Of a stretch of DNA of 53,795 nucleotides, positions 1 through 7,136 are shown piece after piece. Numbering within the stretch: the first letter of the stretch is position 1; every line of letters starts with the position of its first letter. This stretch comes from Bacteroidaceae bacterium (lineage in GTDB: Bacteria; Bacteroidota; Bacteroidia; Bacteroidales; Bacteroidaceae). Below the pieces are notes generated by a model. That model was not told where the DNA came from. It made no database searches and saw only the letters and a list, made by a program, of their open reading frames with translations. The position numbers and the translations under genes are program-made. Where the stretch lies: assembly GCA_016280855.1 (NCBI GenBank), contig JAEEHP010000033.1, positions 1 to 53,795 of the forward strand, given 5' to 3'.

Positions 1-57
1 ACTTTTGCGCCCGAGCTTTTGGCCAAAGCGTGAAACTTAAAACTTGAAATTTTAAAC

Positions 58-294
58 ATGAAACATGGACCTATGAATCGGGCATTTAATTTGATGCGTC
101 GGTCGGTGGTGGATCATGCCCTGATCGACAAAGAGAAGCTGTCTGGCAGCTATACGTATCTGCCAGTTCCAGCACTCAGTCAACAGCTGAACCTGACCTT
201 TTCGACCAAATCGCCGCCGACTTGGGCGTTAGCCCCTCCCCTTGGCCCCCTATATAAGGGGGGCCCTAGGGGGGGCTATGGCCCTAACCTTTGA
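58..294 (+). pseudogene. Short unrecognised ORF at the window edge, possible gene remnant
   Basis: A 78-codon ORF starts at 58 (or at the ATG at 73) just after ACTTTTG at 1-7, which looks like the end of a -7 promoter box cut by the window edge. The first part (MNRAFNLMRRSVVDHALIDK) looks protein-like. The second part reads into a GC-rich palindrome (230-278) and becomes Pro/Gly-rich. In another frame the stretch around 189-234 reads DLFDQIAADLGVSP before a stop at 255-257, so the original gene may be frameshifted and truncated here. I do not recognise a family. It could also be non-coding. Confidence 0.2.
230..278. repeat. GC-rich nested palindrome
   Basis: An outer inverted repeat TAGCCCC (230-236) / GGGGCTA (272-278) encloses an inner stem GGCCCCC (244-250) / GGGGGCC (259-265) around TATATAAG. 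It resembles in style the structured element at 53084-53237. It may be a REP-like or terminator-like structure; its function is unknown. Confidence 0.5.
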
Positions 295-337
295 CGAGAG
301 CAAACCTGCTCTTTCACACAAATGAATTGTTCTGAAA

Positions 338-828
338 CAAAAACAGGAAAAACCCCGCTTGTGATGGCTGAGCTCTTTGAGCTATCGTTCTGCACTTCCG
401 GTCTTGCGCCTAAGAGCAAGCTCTTGCACAGCCCAAAAGTACAGTACGGTTTCATCCTGAAACGCAGCCATCACAGCGGCAAAAACACCGTTTCGCTACG
501 CTTCACTGAAAAAGCTGCGCACAGTAATCAAAACATAAACATCGTATTGGTTAACTTCATCAAGGCGTTTGATAGAATAACTCATAGGACGTTTTTTATA
601 GAAACGAGCTACATGGATGGATTATTGTCAATAGGAAGAGTTTTTCAGCGCGAAGCGCGGTGTTTTTGCCGCTGTGATGGCTGGGTTTCAGACCGTCGTC
701 TGAAACTGGTGCGATGGCGGAGTGACCGTAAAAGCTCGCTTTTAAACGGGCATCGCCGTCCATCACACCAAATCAGGCGTCGCAGACGACAGATTCAGCC
801 ATCACAAGCGGAGTTTTTTATGTTTTTG
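338..828. repeat. Nested inverted-repeat element (two inverted pairs), non-coding
   Basis: The outer inverted repeat is 34 bp (338-371 against 795-828, 31 of 34 positions matching). The inner one is also 34 bp (457-490 against 658-691, one mismatch). All four arms carry the core GTGATGGCTG: plus orientation at 361 and 674, minus orientation at 465-474 and 796-805. Smaller perfect hairpins lie between them, for example GTTTCAGAC / GTCTGAAAC at 685-706 and AAGAGC / GCTCTT at 412-425. A 189-codon ORF (322-891) runs through it, but it consists of the palindromes and overlaps the next gene, so I treat the element as non-coding. It could be a MITE-like element or a structured RNA. This accounts for the gene-free stretch upstream of 864. 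Confidence 0.6.
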
Positions 829-863
829 TCTAAATCTTTAAATTACAACGGAAAGGAACGATT

Positions 864-1082
864 ATGGAAGAGTTCAAGATACGCGCAATGAGTAAGGCGG
901 AGCTGGCAATGGCCTACGCTCCGGAGCTGACCACGGCGGGGGCCGTGAACAGGCTGATGCAGTGGATATACCACAACCCTGAGCTCAGCGAGGACCTGCG
1001 GCGCACGGGCTACCGCAAGACGCAGAAACTGTTCACCTCGCTGCAGGTGCGAACGATCGTCAGCTACCTGGGTGAGCCGTGA
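864..1082 (+). CDS. DUF4248 family protein
   Basis: A 72-residue protein that I recognise as the DUF4248 family of Bacteroidetes from its pattern: MEEFKIRAMSKAELA at the start, AVNRLMQWI in the middle, then LRRTGYRKTQKLFT and a terminal VSYLGEP. Its function is unknown. The predicted fold is a few helices with basic residues, which would suit DNA binding, but that is inference. Members of this family are often found near accessory or mobile regions, which fits the palindrome-rich surroundings. The start at 864 is the only Met before the conserved N-terminus and is preceded by an A-rich stretch. No partner gene is in the window; the next gene is convergent. Confidence 0.75.
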   Translation: MEEFKIRAMSKAELAMAYAPELTTAGAVNRLMQWIYHNPELSEDLRRTGYRKTQKLFTSLQVRTIVSYLGEP

Positions 1083-1172
1083 GGAAGGGAAACGAAAATC
1101 ACGAATCACATGGAAACGCGATAGAACGTGATGATGCGCAATGATGCCCAGGATTCGGGGGCTGCAATGCCA

Positions 1173-1180
1173 TACCTTTG
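1173..1180 (+). promoter_or_regulatory. -7 promoter element TACCTTTG
   Basis: It matches the Bacteroidetes -7 consensus TAnnTTTG, followed by the GC-containing stretch typical of these promoters. No good TTG lies 20 bp upstream. The only thing downstream on this strand is a 20-codon ORF at 1228-1290. Confidence 0.35.
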
Positions 1181-1227
1181 CACTCGCAAACCAAAAGGTC
1201 CGCCATGTAACATCTAAATCATTCATC

Positions 1228-1290
1228 ATGCAACAGTACACAATCAGGAAAGATCGACCGCCTCCGGCAGAGAAAAGCCTCAAGGGTTAA
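1228..1290 (+). pseudogene. 20-codon ORF behind a promoter, cut by a palindromic repeat
   Basis: This begins ATG at 1228, reads MQQYTIRKDRPPPAEKSLKG and stops inside the palindromic repeat that starts near 1282. With a -7 box at 1173 it looks like the first codons of a gene whose remainder was replaced by the repeat, or a leader peptide. No family can be assigned from 20 residues. Confidence 0.2.
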
Positions 1291-1370
1291 GCCAAAAACC
1301 CTCAAGGGTTTACGGCAAAAGCTATAAGGCTTTCGGGCAAAACCCTTAGGGTTTGAAGGGAACGAAGACG
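1282..1370. repeat. AAACCCTNAGGGTTT palindromic repeat, left copy
   Basis: It contains the palindromes AAACCCTCAAGGGTTT (1296-1311) and AAACCCTTAGGGTTT (1340-1354), spaced by segments rich in AAGGCTTT and CGGC. A related element lies in inverse orientation at 53574-53650. The gap 1083-1429 otherwise holds only the possible promoter and the micro-ORF described above. Confidence 0.55.
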
Positions 1371-1429
1371 ACGATTGTTAGGGATTCCTAATATTGGTTT
1401 ACATCCATTCTTGTGCGCTGGTATGGTGC

Positions 1430-2803
1430 TCAGCGCAGCTGGTTGATGAAGATGAGGGTAATGGCGATGGGGGCTACCCAGCGGATGAGGAAGAAGAAGG
1501 AGACGAAGAGCCAGCGGGGAAAGCGTATCTGGTGGTGGTTCGTCAGCTCGTCGATGACCGCTGCACGCGGCAGGCGCCAACCCACAAAGATGCTCAGCAC
1601 GATGCCGCTCAGGGGCATGATCCATAGGGCGGTGACACTGTCGAAGGCGTCGAAGAAGCCGAGGCCGAAGAAGGGACGGAAATCACGCAGGGGGCCGAAC
1701 GACAACGAGCATAATACCGCCAGAGTGACGGACACGGCGGTCATGATGGCCGCGGAACGGCGCCGTGAGGCACCGTGGCGATCGACGAAGAATGCCGTGA
1801 CTTCCTCGTGCATGGAGATGGAACTGGTGAGCGCCGCCAGCACCAGCAGCAGGTAGAACATCAGCGAGAAGAGGTACCCCACAACGGGCGCGCCGCCAAA
1901 GAGCGAGCTGAAGATGTTGGGCAGCGTGACGAAGACGAGGCTGGGACCGGCATCCGGCGACACGCCCTGCACGGAGAACACGGCGGGGAAGATGATGAAA
2001 CCGCTGAGGATGGCCACCATCGTGTCGATGCCCACGACGTTGGCCGACGTCTTCAGGAGGTTCACGTCGCCCTTGAAATAGCTGGCATAGGTGGCGAGAC
2101 AGCCGATGGCTACGGAAAGGGAGAAGAAGGCCTGCCCCAGGGCGGAGAGCACCACGTCGGAGGTGATCTTCGAGAAATCGGGCTTGACGAGGAACGCCAC
2201 GCCGTCGGCCGCTCCGGGCATGGTCAGCGAACCGACAGCCAGCAAGAGCATGAGCACGGCGAGCACGGGCATGAGGACCTTGGACACGCGTTCGATGCCG
2301 CTTTCCACACCGCGGACGATGATGAGGTGGGTGATGAGCAGGAAGAGCACGGCATAGAAGAGGGGCTCCCGCGTCGAGGAGGAGAAGGCGGCGAAATAGG
2401 CGGACGTGTCGAGCGGGGACTGGGGGTCGATGAATGTGAAACGCCCCGTGATGGCATCGACGGTGTATTTGAGGATCCACCCGGCCACGACGCTGTAGTA
2501 GGAGAGGATGAGGGTTACGCACGCCATGCCGGCATAACCGGCGAAGCGCCAGGGCTCGCGGGGCGCCAAACGTTCGTAGGCCGAAGCGATGTCCGTGTGG
2601 GTGCGACGGCCGATGATGAACTCGGCGGTCATCATCGGTACGCCGAGGAAAATGACGCAGGCGAGATAGACGATGATGAAGGCTGCGCCGCCATTTTGAC
2701 CGGTTTCAACGGGAAAACGCCAGATGTTGCCCAGCCCCACGGAGCTGCCTGCCGTGGCCAGGACGATGCCGACTTTCGATGCAAAATTGCCGCGCGATTC
2801 CAT
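1430..2803 (-). CDS. Sodium-dependent transporter, NSS family (second tandem copy)
   Basis: A 457-residue inner-membrane protein of the neurotransmitter:sodium symporter (SNF/LeuT) family, probably importing an amino acid or related amine with Na+. TM1 carries the family signature ASSVGLGNIWRFP-like segment (GSSVGLGNIWRFP near residue 20), which forms part of the Na+ and substrate sites. The unwound TM6 region is seen as SVAIGCLATYASYF. About 11 hydrophobic segments are present, the number usual for bacterial NSS proteins. It lies 28 bp downstream of a paralogue with the same motifs and is probably cotranscribed with it. Substrate cannot be told from sequence. The start MESRGNFASK aligns with the paralogue's MEKRSNFSSK. 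Confidence 0.9.
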   Translation of the reverse strand: MESRGNFASKVGIVLATAGSSVGLGNIWRFPVETGQNGGAAFIIVYLACVIFLGVPMMTAEFIIGRRTHTDIASAYERLAPREPWRFAGYAGMACVTLILSYYSVVAGWILKYTVDAITGRFTFIDPQSPLDTSAYFAAFSSSTREPLFYAVLFLLITHLIIVRGVESGIERVSKVLMPVLAVLMLLLAVGSLTMPGAADGVAFLVKPDFSKITSDVVLSALGQAFFSLSVAIGCLATYASYFKGDVNLLKTSANVVGIDTMVAILSGFIIFPAVFSVQGVSPDAGPSLVFVTLPNIFSSLFGGAPVVGYLFSLMFYLLLVLAALTSSISMHEEVTAFFVDRHGASRRRSAAIMTAVSVTLAVLCSLSFGPLRDFRPFFGLGFFDAFDSVTALWIMPLSGIVLSIFVGWRLPRAAVIDELTNHHQIRFPRWLFVSFFFLIRWVAPIAITLIFINQLR

Positions 2804-2831
2804 GATGACGACTTGCTTGGTGGTTGATGAA

Positions 2832-4190
2832 TCAGAAGACGCCCAACTCGTTCAGGAAGATGAGGACGATGGCCAGGGGTGCTACCCAGCGGATGAGGAA
2901 GATATAGACGGGGAAGATCCAGGAGCGGAGGGTGCCGCGGTTGGTCACCTCGTCGCGGACCAGCTGCCTGTCGAGCTTCCAGCCCGCGAAGAGGGCGATG
3001 ATGAAGCCGCCGACGGGAAGGAAGATCTTGGCCGACACGAAGTCGAAGAAATCGAAGAAGGTCATGCCGAACAGGAAGCGCACGTCCTTGAGCGGTCCGA
3101 AGCTCAGGGCGCAAAAGGTGCCGACGAGGATGCACGAGAGGGTGACGAGGCGCGTTGCCGTGCGGCGCGAGAGGTTGAAGCGTTCGAGGAGGAACGCCGT
3201 GACGGGCTCGTGGATCGACATCATGCTCGTCAGCGCTGCCAGCAACAGTAGCAGATAGAACATCACGGCGAACAGCCAGCCGATGAGTGGCACGTGCTCG
3301 AAAGCCATCTGAAACACGTTGGGCAAGGTGATGAACACGAGGCCGGGGCCGGCATCGGGTGCTACTTCGGGCACGGAGAACACGGCGGGGAAGATGATGA
3401 AACCGCCGAGAATGGCCACTGTCGTATCGATGAGTGCCACGCTGCCTGCCGTCTTCATCAGCTTGGCGTCGTCGGTGAAATAACTGGCATAGGTGCACAG
3501 GCAGCCCATGGCTATGCTCAGCGAGAAGAAGGCCTGTCCCATGGCGGAAAGCACCACGCCGGAGGTGATCTTCGAGAAATCGGGTTTCAGCAGGAAGCGC
3601 AAGCCCTCCTCGCTGCCGGGCATCGAGAACGAGCAGACGACCAACACGGCGATGATCAGCAGCAACAGCGGCATCATCAGCTTGGAATAGCGCTCGATGC
3701 CGTCCTGCACGCCGCGGATAATGACCAGATGGCACAGTAGCATCACCGCGATCATATATACGATGGGCATCCAGGGGTTGGAGGTGAACGCCACGAAGTA
3801 AGCCGACGAGTCGGAGAGCGTCGTCACCTGGTCGGCAACGGACGACACCAGGTATTTCAGCGTCCAGCCCGAAACGACGCTGTAGTAGCAGAGGATGAAC
3901 CACGAGGTGAAGACGCCCAAGTAGCCTTGCAGCACCCACCACGAGCCGGGGGCCAGCTCGCGATAAGCGTCGGCCGTGTTCTTGTGGGTGTGGCGGCCGA
4001 TGACAAACTCCGACACCATCAGCGGCAAGCCCAGGACAACGACGCAGGCTATATATATAAGGATAAACGCTGCGCCGCCGTTAGTGCCCACCTCGGTGGG
4101 GAAACGCCAGATGTTGCCCAGTCCCACGGCAGAGCCTGCCGAGACCAGTATGATGCCTAATTTACTGCTGAAATTCGATCTTTTTTCCAT
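2832..4190 (-). CDS. Sodium-dependent transporter, NSS family (first tandem copy)
   Basis: A 452-residue paralogue of the downstream transporter with the same architecture: TM1 signature GSAVGLGNIWRFP, TM6 segment SIAMGCLCTYASYF and about 11 membrane spans. It presumably is a Na+-coupled amino-acid importer. The open frame extends upstream to 4388, but I place the start at 4190 (MEKRSNFSSK). That start matches the paralogue, and the upstream residues are not family-like and overlap the divergent gene. A -7 box TAATTTTG (minus strand, 4206-4199) lies 8 bp before this start, so the leader is extremely short or absent. The two paralogues probably form a two-gene operon. Confidence 0.9.
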   Translation of the reverse strand: MEKRSNFSSKLGIILVSAGSAVGLGNIWRFPTEVGTNGGAAFILIYIACVVVLGLPLMVSEFVIGRHTHKNTADAYRELAPGSWWVLQGYLGVFTSWFILCYYSVVSGWTLKYLVSSVADQVTTLSDSSAYFVAFTSNPWMPIVYMIAVMLLCHLVIIRGVQDGIERYSKLMMPLLLLIIAVLVVCSFSMPGSEEGLRFLLKPDFSKITSGVVLSAMGQAFFSLSIAMGCLCTYASYFTDDAKLMKTAGSVALIDTTVAILGGFIIFPAVFSVPEVAPDAGPGLVFITLPNVFQMAFEHVPLIGWLFAVMFYLLLLLAALTSMMSIHEPVTAFLLERFNLSRRTATRLVTLSCILVGTFCALSFGPLKDVRFLFGMTFFDFFDFVSAKIFLPVGGFIIALFAGWKLDRQLVRDEVTNRGTLRSWIFPVYIFLIRWVAPLAIVLIFLNELGVF

Positions 4191-4198
4191 CTCGGCGG

Positions 4199-4206
4199 CA
4201 AAATTA
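4199..4206 (-). promoter_or_regulatory. -7 element for the NSS transporter operon
   Basis: CAAAATTA on the plus strand reads TAATTTTG on the coding strand, matching TAnnTTTG, 8 bp upstream of the ATG at 4190. It sits back to back with the opposite-facing TACTTTTG at 4220-4227. Confidence 0.4.
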
Positions 4207-4219
4207 CAAATAAAAGTTG

Positions 4220-4227
4220 TACTTTTG
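4220..4227 (+). promoter_or_regulatory. -7 element for the VanZ-like gene
   Basis: TACTTTTG followed by CC fits the Bacteroidetes -7 consensus. The expected start site falls about 20 bp before the ATG at 4255. No clear -33 TTG is present. Confidence 0.5.
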
Positions 4228-4254
4228 CCACAAATTATCAATAAAATAACAGGA

Positions 4255-4635
4255 ATGCTTACGAATTTAATGAAAAGGTACCCGCTGAGTCTTCTCGTGA
4301 CCGTAATTATCGTCGTGTTGTCGCTGGCGCCTATCGGTCGTGTGGAATTTGCCGAGGACGTTCCTCTGGCCGACAAATGGACACACATGGTGATGTACGG
4401 CTTCCTCGCGTTGGTCGTGTGGTGGGAGACGGTCCGCCGTGGTCCCCGTCCCTCGTGGTCTTATCTGTTGGTCGTCGGTCTGCTGCTGCCCATCGCTCTC
4501 GGCGGTATTCTTGAAATCCTGCAGTCCACGCTGACGACCTACCGCAGCGGCGAGTGGCTGGACTTCGTCGCTGATGCGCTCGGCGCGCTCGTCGGCAGCG
4601 GGCTGGGGCTGCTCTTCCTGTTCTTTACGAGATGA
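4255..4635 (+). CDS. VanZ-like family membrane protein
   Basis: A 126-residue protein with about four hydrophobic segments, of the VanZ-like family. The first span is followed by the conserved DKWTHMVMYGFLALVVWWE stretch (polar DK, then HM.MYG). A later stretch ILEILQ...R.GEWLDFVADALGALVG carries the conserved E, R and D residues of the family. Its function is unknown in Bacteroidetes; the name comes from the teicoplanin-resistance accessory VanZ, and most homologues have no role in resistance. The start is placed after the promoter (4255; 4270 is an alternative). The frame is open further upstream, but that part is antisense to the transporter. Its last 11 bp overlap the convergent glsB gene tail to tail. 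Confidence 0.8.
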   Translation: MLTNLMKRYPLSLLVTVIIVVLSLAPIGRVEFAEDVPLADKWTHMVMYGFLALVVWWETVRRGPRPSWSYLLVVGLLLPIALGGILEILQSTLTTYRSGEWLDFVADALGALVGSGLGLLFLFFTR

Positions 4636-5608
4636 CGGGGTTGGCTCCGCTGGTGGGCGCTATGGCTTCGGGATGTTCGCGTGCAAAGCTGTCGATGTGT
4701 CGTATGCGTTTCTCGTTGAGGATCTCGTCCACGGCAATCAGTATGCCCGTTTCTTCGACGTCGCCGAAGCCGTAGTTGATGGCGGTTCCGAACATCCTCA
4801 TCGTTGGTGAAAGGCCCATGTAGGCGTTCACCAAGGGAGGTATGTTGTAGCCTCGATTGCGCACTTCGCGGTTGAGGATCCGGTAGTCGGCCTTGAAGTC
4901 GGATTCGCAGAACAGGCGTGCCAATTCGTCGGGGTCAGCTTCAATAACCAACGGTTTCATCGGGATAATGAGCTTGTCGGGGTCGCCGAAGTGCTTGCGC
5001 AGGAAGAAGAGGATCATGTCGCGTGCGCGGCGGTCGTAACTCGGGTACATGGTCATCTTGCCGAAGAGATAGCGCACGTTGGGCTTGACGACGGTGAGGG
5101 CTCCGAGGCCGTCCCACAGGTTGTCGAGGGCGAAGAGGGCTTTGCTTCCGGCGCGGGTGCTTTGGTATTCCAGGGTGACCCAGCTGCGCCCCAGCTCGAT
5201 GGTGTAGGGCAGGTAGTCGCGGATGAACCGTTCCGAGAAATGGAACATGTGTGAGGTGGCGAGGATGGGTTGCCCTTGAGCGTCGAAACGTGTCTCGGGG
5301 CCTAAGAGATAGCGGTAGCCTCCGAGGATGGCCTGCGCCTCGGGATCCCATACGATGAGCTGCTTGTAGGGGTTCTCCATCGTGTCGAACTCGTCGAGGT
5401 CGAGGGGCTTGCCGGTGCCGCCGCCTGCGGCGCGGAAGGCTATTTCGCGCAGGCGGCCAATCTCGCGAAGCACGTTGGGCGAGTCCTGCCACGTGACGAT
5501 ATAGATCTCATTGTCAGACTTATTGGTGAACCGCAGCCGCTTGTCTTCTGTGAGTTCACTCTTGAGGAGCTCAATGGGAACGGGAGCTATGATAGGTGAG
5601 ACGTCCAT
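4625..5608 (-). CDS. glsB: Glycine N-acyltransferase GlsB (glycine-lipid synthesis)
   Basis: A 327-residue GNAT-fold acyltransferase of the OlsB/hemolysin-like family. In Bacteroides, GlsB transfers a 3-hydroxy fatty acid from acyl-ACP to glycine, giving an N-acyl glycine (commendamide) that GlsA then O-acylates to a glycine lipid. Supporting features are the N-terminal segment with VLREIGRLREIAFR, the acceptor region DLDEFD.MENPYKQLIVWD, the core ILGGYRYL and the ELGRSWV motif. The neighbour upstream is the matching O-acyltransferase, separated by a heptad-repeat array. Substrate (glycine rather than ornithine) is inferred from order-level knowledge of the pair. Confidence 0.85.
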   Translation of the reverse strand: MDVSPIIAPVPIELLKSELTEDKRLRFTNKSDNEIYIVTWQDSPNVLREIGRLREIAFRAAGGGTGKPLDLDEFDTMENPYKQLIVWDPEAQAILGGYRYLLGPETRFDAQGQPILATSHMFHFSERFIRDYLPYTIELGRSWVTLEYQSTRAGSKALFALDNLWDGLGALTVVKPNVRYLFGKMTMYPSYDRRARDMILFFLRKHFGDPDKLIIPMKPLVIEADPDELARLFCESDFKADYRILNREVRNRGYNIPPLVNAYMGLSPTMRMFGTAINYGFGDVEETGILIAVDEILNEKRIRHIDSFAREHPEAIAPTSGANPVIS

Positions 5609-5631
5609 GAATGATCCTTTGTATATTTATT

Positions 5632-5675
5632 AACTTTCAACTTTCAACTCTCAACTTTCAACTTTCAACTTTCAA
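5632..5675. repeat. Heptad array (AACTTTC/AACTCTC units)
   Basis: About six tandem 7-bp units fill the gap between glsA and glsB. The array begins immediately after the glsA stop codon (complement of CTA at 5676-5678). Confidence 0.85.
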
Positions 5676-6485
5676 CTACAGTTTATACACCTCGTCCTGC
5701 ACCCATTGTGCCCATTCGGCGGGTCGCCGGCTGTTGTCGAAGGTCTGGTAGGGGATGGGTTGGCCGAAGCGCACTGTATAGTGGCGCCCGCGTGAACGGT
5801 ACATCTCGTCGGGCAGGAAAAGCATGGCGAAGTTGAACTTGATGCCGAGGCGTTTGCACCATTTGGCGACGCGGTAGAAGCGCGGCGAATTTTCGCCGAT
5901 GAAATGTACGGGAACGACGTCGCGCCGACTCTCGACGCTGCGCTGCACGAAGGCTTTGCCCCACGGGAGGTCGTGTATCTGTCCGTCGATGAGGCGCGAA
6001 CAGATGCCGGCGGGGAACATGATGATGTGGTTGTCGCTGTGGAAGGCCTCGTCGATCTGTTGGGGCAGGTCGCGCGACTGTGCACCGAATTTATTGATGC
6101 CGATGCACAAGGGCGCGAGGCCTTTGAGGTTCATGAGCAGTTCGCGGACGAGGTATTTGACATGTCCGTCATAGGCTTTGCCGATGATGGCGCCGAGGGT
6201 TACGCCGTCGATGGCGCCCAGGGGATGGTTGCTCACGAAGGTGGCGGGCCGCCCGTCGGCGGGCAGGTTCTCCAGTCCTTCCACGGAGATTGTGACGCCA
6301 ACTTTCTCGATGACGCCTTCGCAGAAGTCAACGCCGGTGCGACCTTCAATAAGATAGCTGTTGATGAAATCCAGATGGATGAAACGTTCGAGCCATCGGA
6401 TGACGAAACGGGGGATGAAGCGCGCCTTGGAACCCGCAGCAGAGCGCACAATCTTGTCGAGGTCTATGGTAGCTGACGGATCCAT
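5676..6485 (-). CDS. glsA: Lyso-glycine-lipid O-acyltransferase GlsA (PlsC-type)
   Basis: A 269-residue PlsC-family acyltransferase. It shows the NHPLGAID motif (residues 86-93; spacing H-x5-D rather than the more usual H-x4-D) and FPAG at 157-160 in place of FPEG. In Bacteroides, GlsA adds a second acyl chain to the hydroxyl of the N-acyl glycine made by GlsB, producing the membrane glycine lipids needed for stress tolerance and gut colonisation. It is followed by glsB and preceded, with a 1-bp gap, by a small secreted-protein gene, so all three probably share the promoter at 6911-6942. Confidence 0.85.
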   Translation of the reverse strand: MDPSATIDLDKIVRSAAGSKARFIPRFVIRWLERFIHLDFINSYLIEGRTGVDFCEGVIEKVGVTISVEGLENLPADGRPATFVSNHPLGAIDGVTLGAIIGKAYDGHVKYLVRELLMNLKGLAPLCIGINKFGAQSRDLPQQIDEAFHSDNHIIMFPAGICSRLIDGQIHDLPWGKAFVQRSVESRRDVVPVHFIGENSPRFYRVAKWCKRLGIKFNFAMLFLPDEMYRSRGRHYTVRFGQPIPYQTFDNSRRPAEWAQWVQDEVYKL

Positions 6486-6486
6486 G

Positions 6487-6891
6487 TCAGTTGATTGTAA
6501 ACTTCTTGTTGTTAATGATGTAGGATCCTCGCGGCAGCCCGCTGAGCCAATTGGTTCCCTTGCTGAGGCGGAACGAGGAGTAGAGCGCGCCGGAAGAGGT
6601 GTAGATGGGCAGGAGCTGATTGTAGCGGCTGGTCACGCAAAGGTTGCGTCCCTGCTGACGGATCTCGACGGGTTGAGGTGACGTCATCATGCGATGGCGG
6701 AAGTCGGGAAACTCACCTTGGGCATGGGACTGAACAGTCGCTGCGGGGCTGCGATGCAGGCTGTCGCGGCGCTGGACATCCTGCACGGGAACGGCACTGA
6801 CCGCCAAGGTTCCTGCGCAGAGGAAGGCAGCCCATACAATACGTAACCGCGTACTGTGCTTGTCGTCGTGGAATAGTCTGAGCATAGTCAA
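6487..6891 (-). CDS. Small secreted protein ending in a sorting-domain-like module
   Basis: A 134-residue protein of no recognised family. Residues about 15-34 are hydrophobic (RIVWAAFLCAGTLAVSAV) and look like a signal peptide. A polar, low-complexity linker follows. The last ~65 residues (VEIRQQGRNLCV..., GALYSS, LPRGSYIINNKKFTIN) resemble the C-terminal beta-strand module seen on type IX-secreted Bacteroidetes proteins, here almost without a passenger domain. Its stop is 1 bp before the glsA start, so the two are probably cotranscribed, but a link to glycine-lipid synthesis is only suggested by position. The start could also be at 6885 (MLRLF). Confidence 0.6.
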   Translation of the reverse strand: MTMLRLFHDDKHSTRLRIVWAAFLCAGTLAVSAVPVQDVQRRDSLHRSPAATVQSHAQGEFPDFRHRMMTSPQPVEIRQQGRNLCVTSRYNQLLPIYTSSGALYSSFRLSKGTNWLSGLPRGSYIINNKKFTIN

Positions 6892-6910
6892 ATTTTTGCC
6901 TATTTGGGTA

Positions 6911-6942
6911 CAAAGGTAGTAATTCTCTTTGGCAGAGCCAAA
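6911..6942 (-). promoter_or_regulatory. Promoter with overlapping palindrome, upstream of the glsA-glsB group
   Basis: On the minus strand TTTG (6942-6939), exactly 20 bp, then TACCTTTG (6918-6911): a perfect Bacteroidetes -33/-7 promoter. The palindrome TTTGGC-AGA-GCCAAA (6928-6942) covers the -33 element and could be an operator. Confidence 0.7.
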
Positions 6943-7101
6943 TTTTTTGGCGAAAAATGATGCGTGAAGACGTTATTTCGTGTATCGGGCTCGTGAAAGC
7001 CTCTTTTAAGACTGCTTAAACGTTAAAGTAAAACTTTAACTCATAAGATGGCTCTATTTCAGCATTTTATTACTTTTTTGAAAAATATTTTTGAATATCT
7101 C

Positions 7102-7132
7102 TTGCGTGGTTCAAAGATTCTATGTACTTTTG
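7102..7132 (+). promoter_or_regulatory. Promoter of the dcw cluster
   Basis: TTG (7102-7104), 20 bp, TACTTTTG (7125-7132): a full match to the Bacteroidetes consensus. The rsmH start codon follows only 4 bp after the -7 box, so the transcript is probably leaderless or nearly so. Confidence 0.7.
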
Positions 7133-7136
7133 TGGC

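Noticed and set aside
322-891. 189-codon ORF on the plus strand before the DUF4248 gene
   Set aside because: It runs through the nested inverted repeats, its protein is Arg/Ser/His-rich without family resemblance, and it overlaps the DUF4248 start.
1775-2827. 350-codon plus-strand ORF opposite the second NSS transporter
   Set aside because: Composition (Gly/Glu/His-rich, no hydrophobic core) is that of an antisense reading of a membrane-protein gene.
4191-4388. N-terminal extension of the first NSS transporter
   Set aside because: The extra 66 residues are not family-like, overlap the divergent VanZ-like gene and its promoter, and the paralogue begins at the equivalent of 4190.
7122-7136. 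Upstream in-frame ATG of rsmH
   Set aside because: It overlaps the -7 promoter box; the residues it would add (MYFCG) are not family-like.
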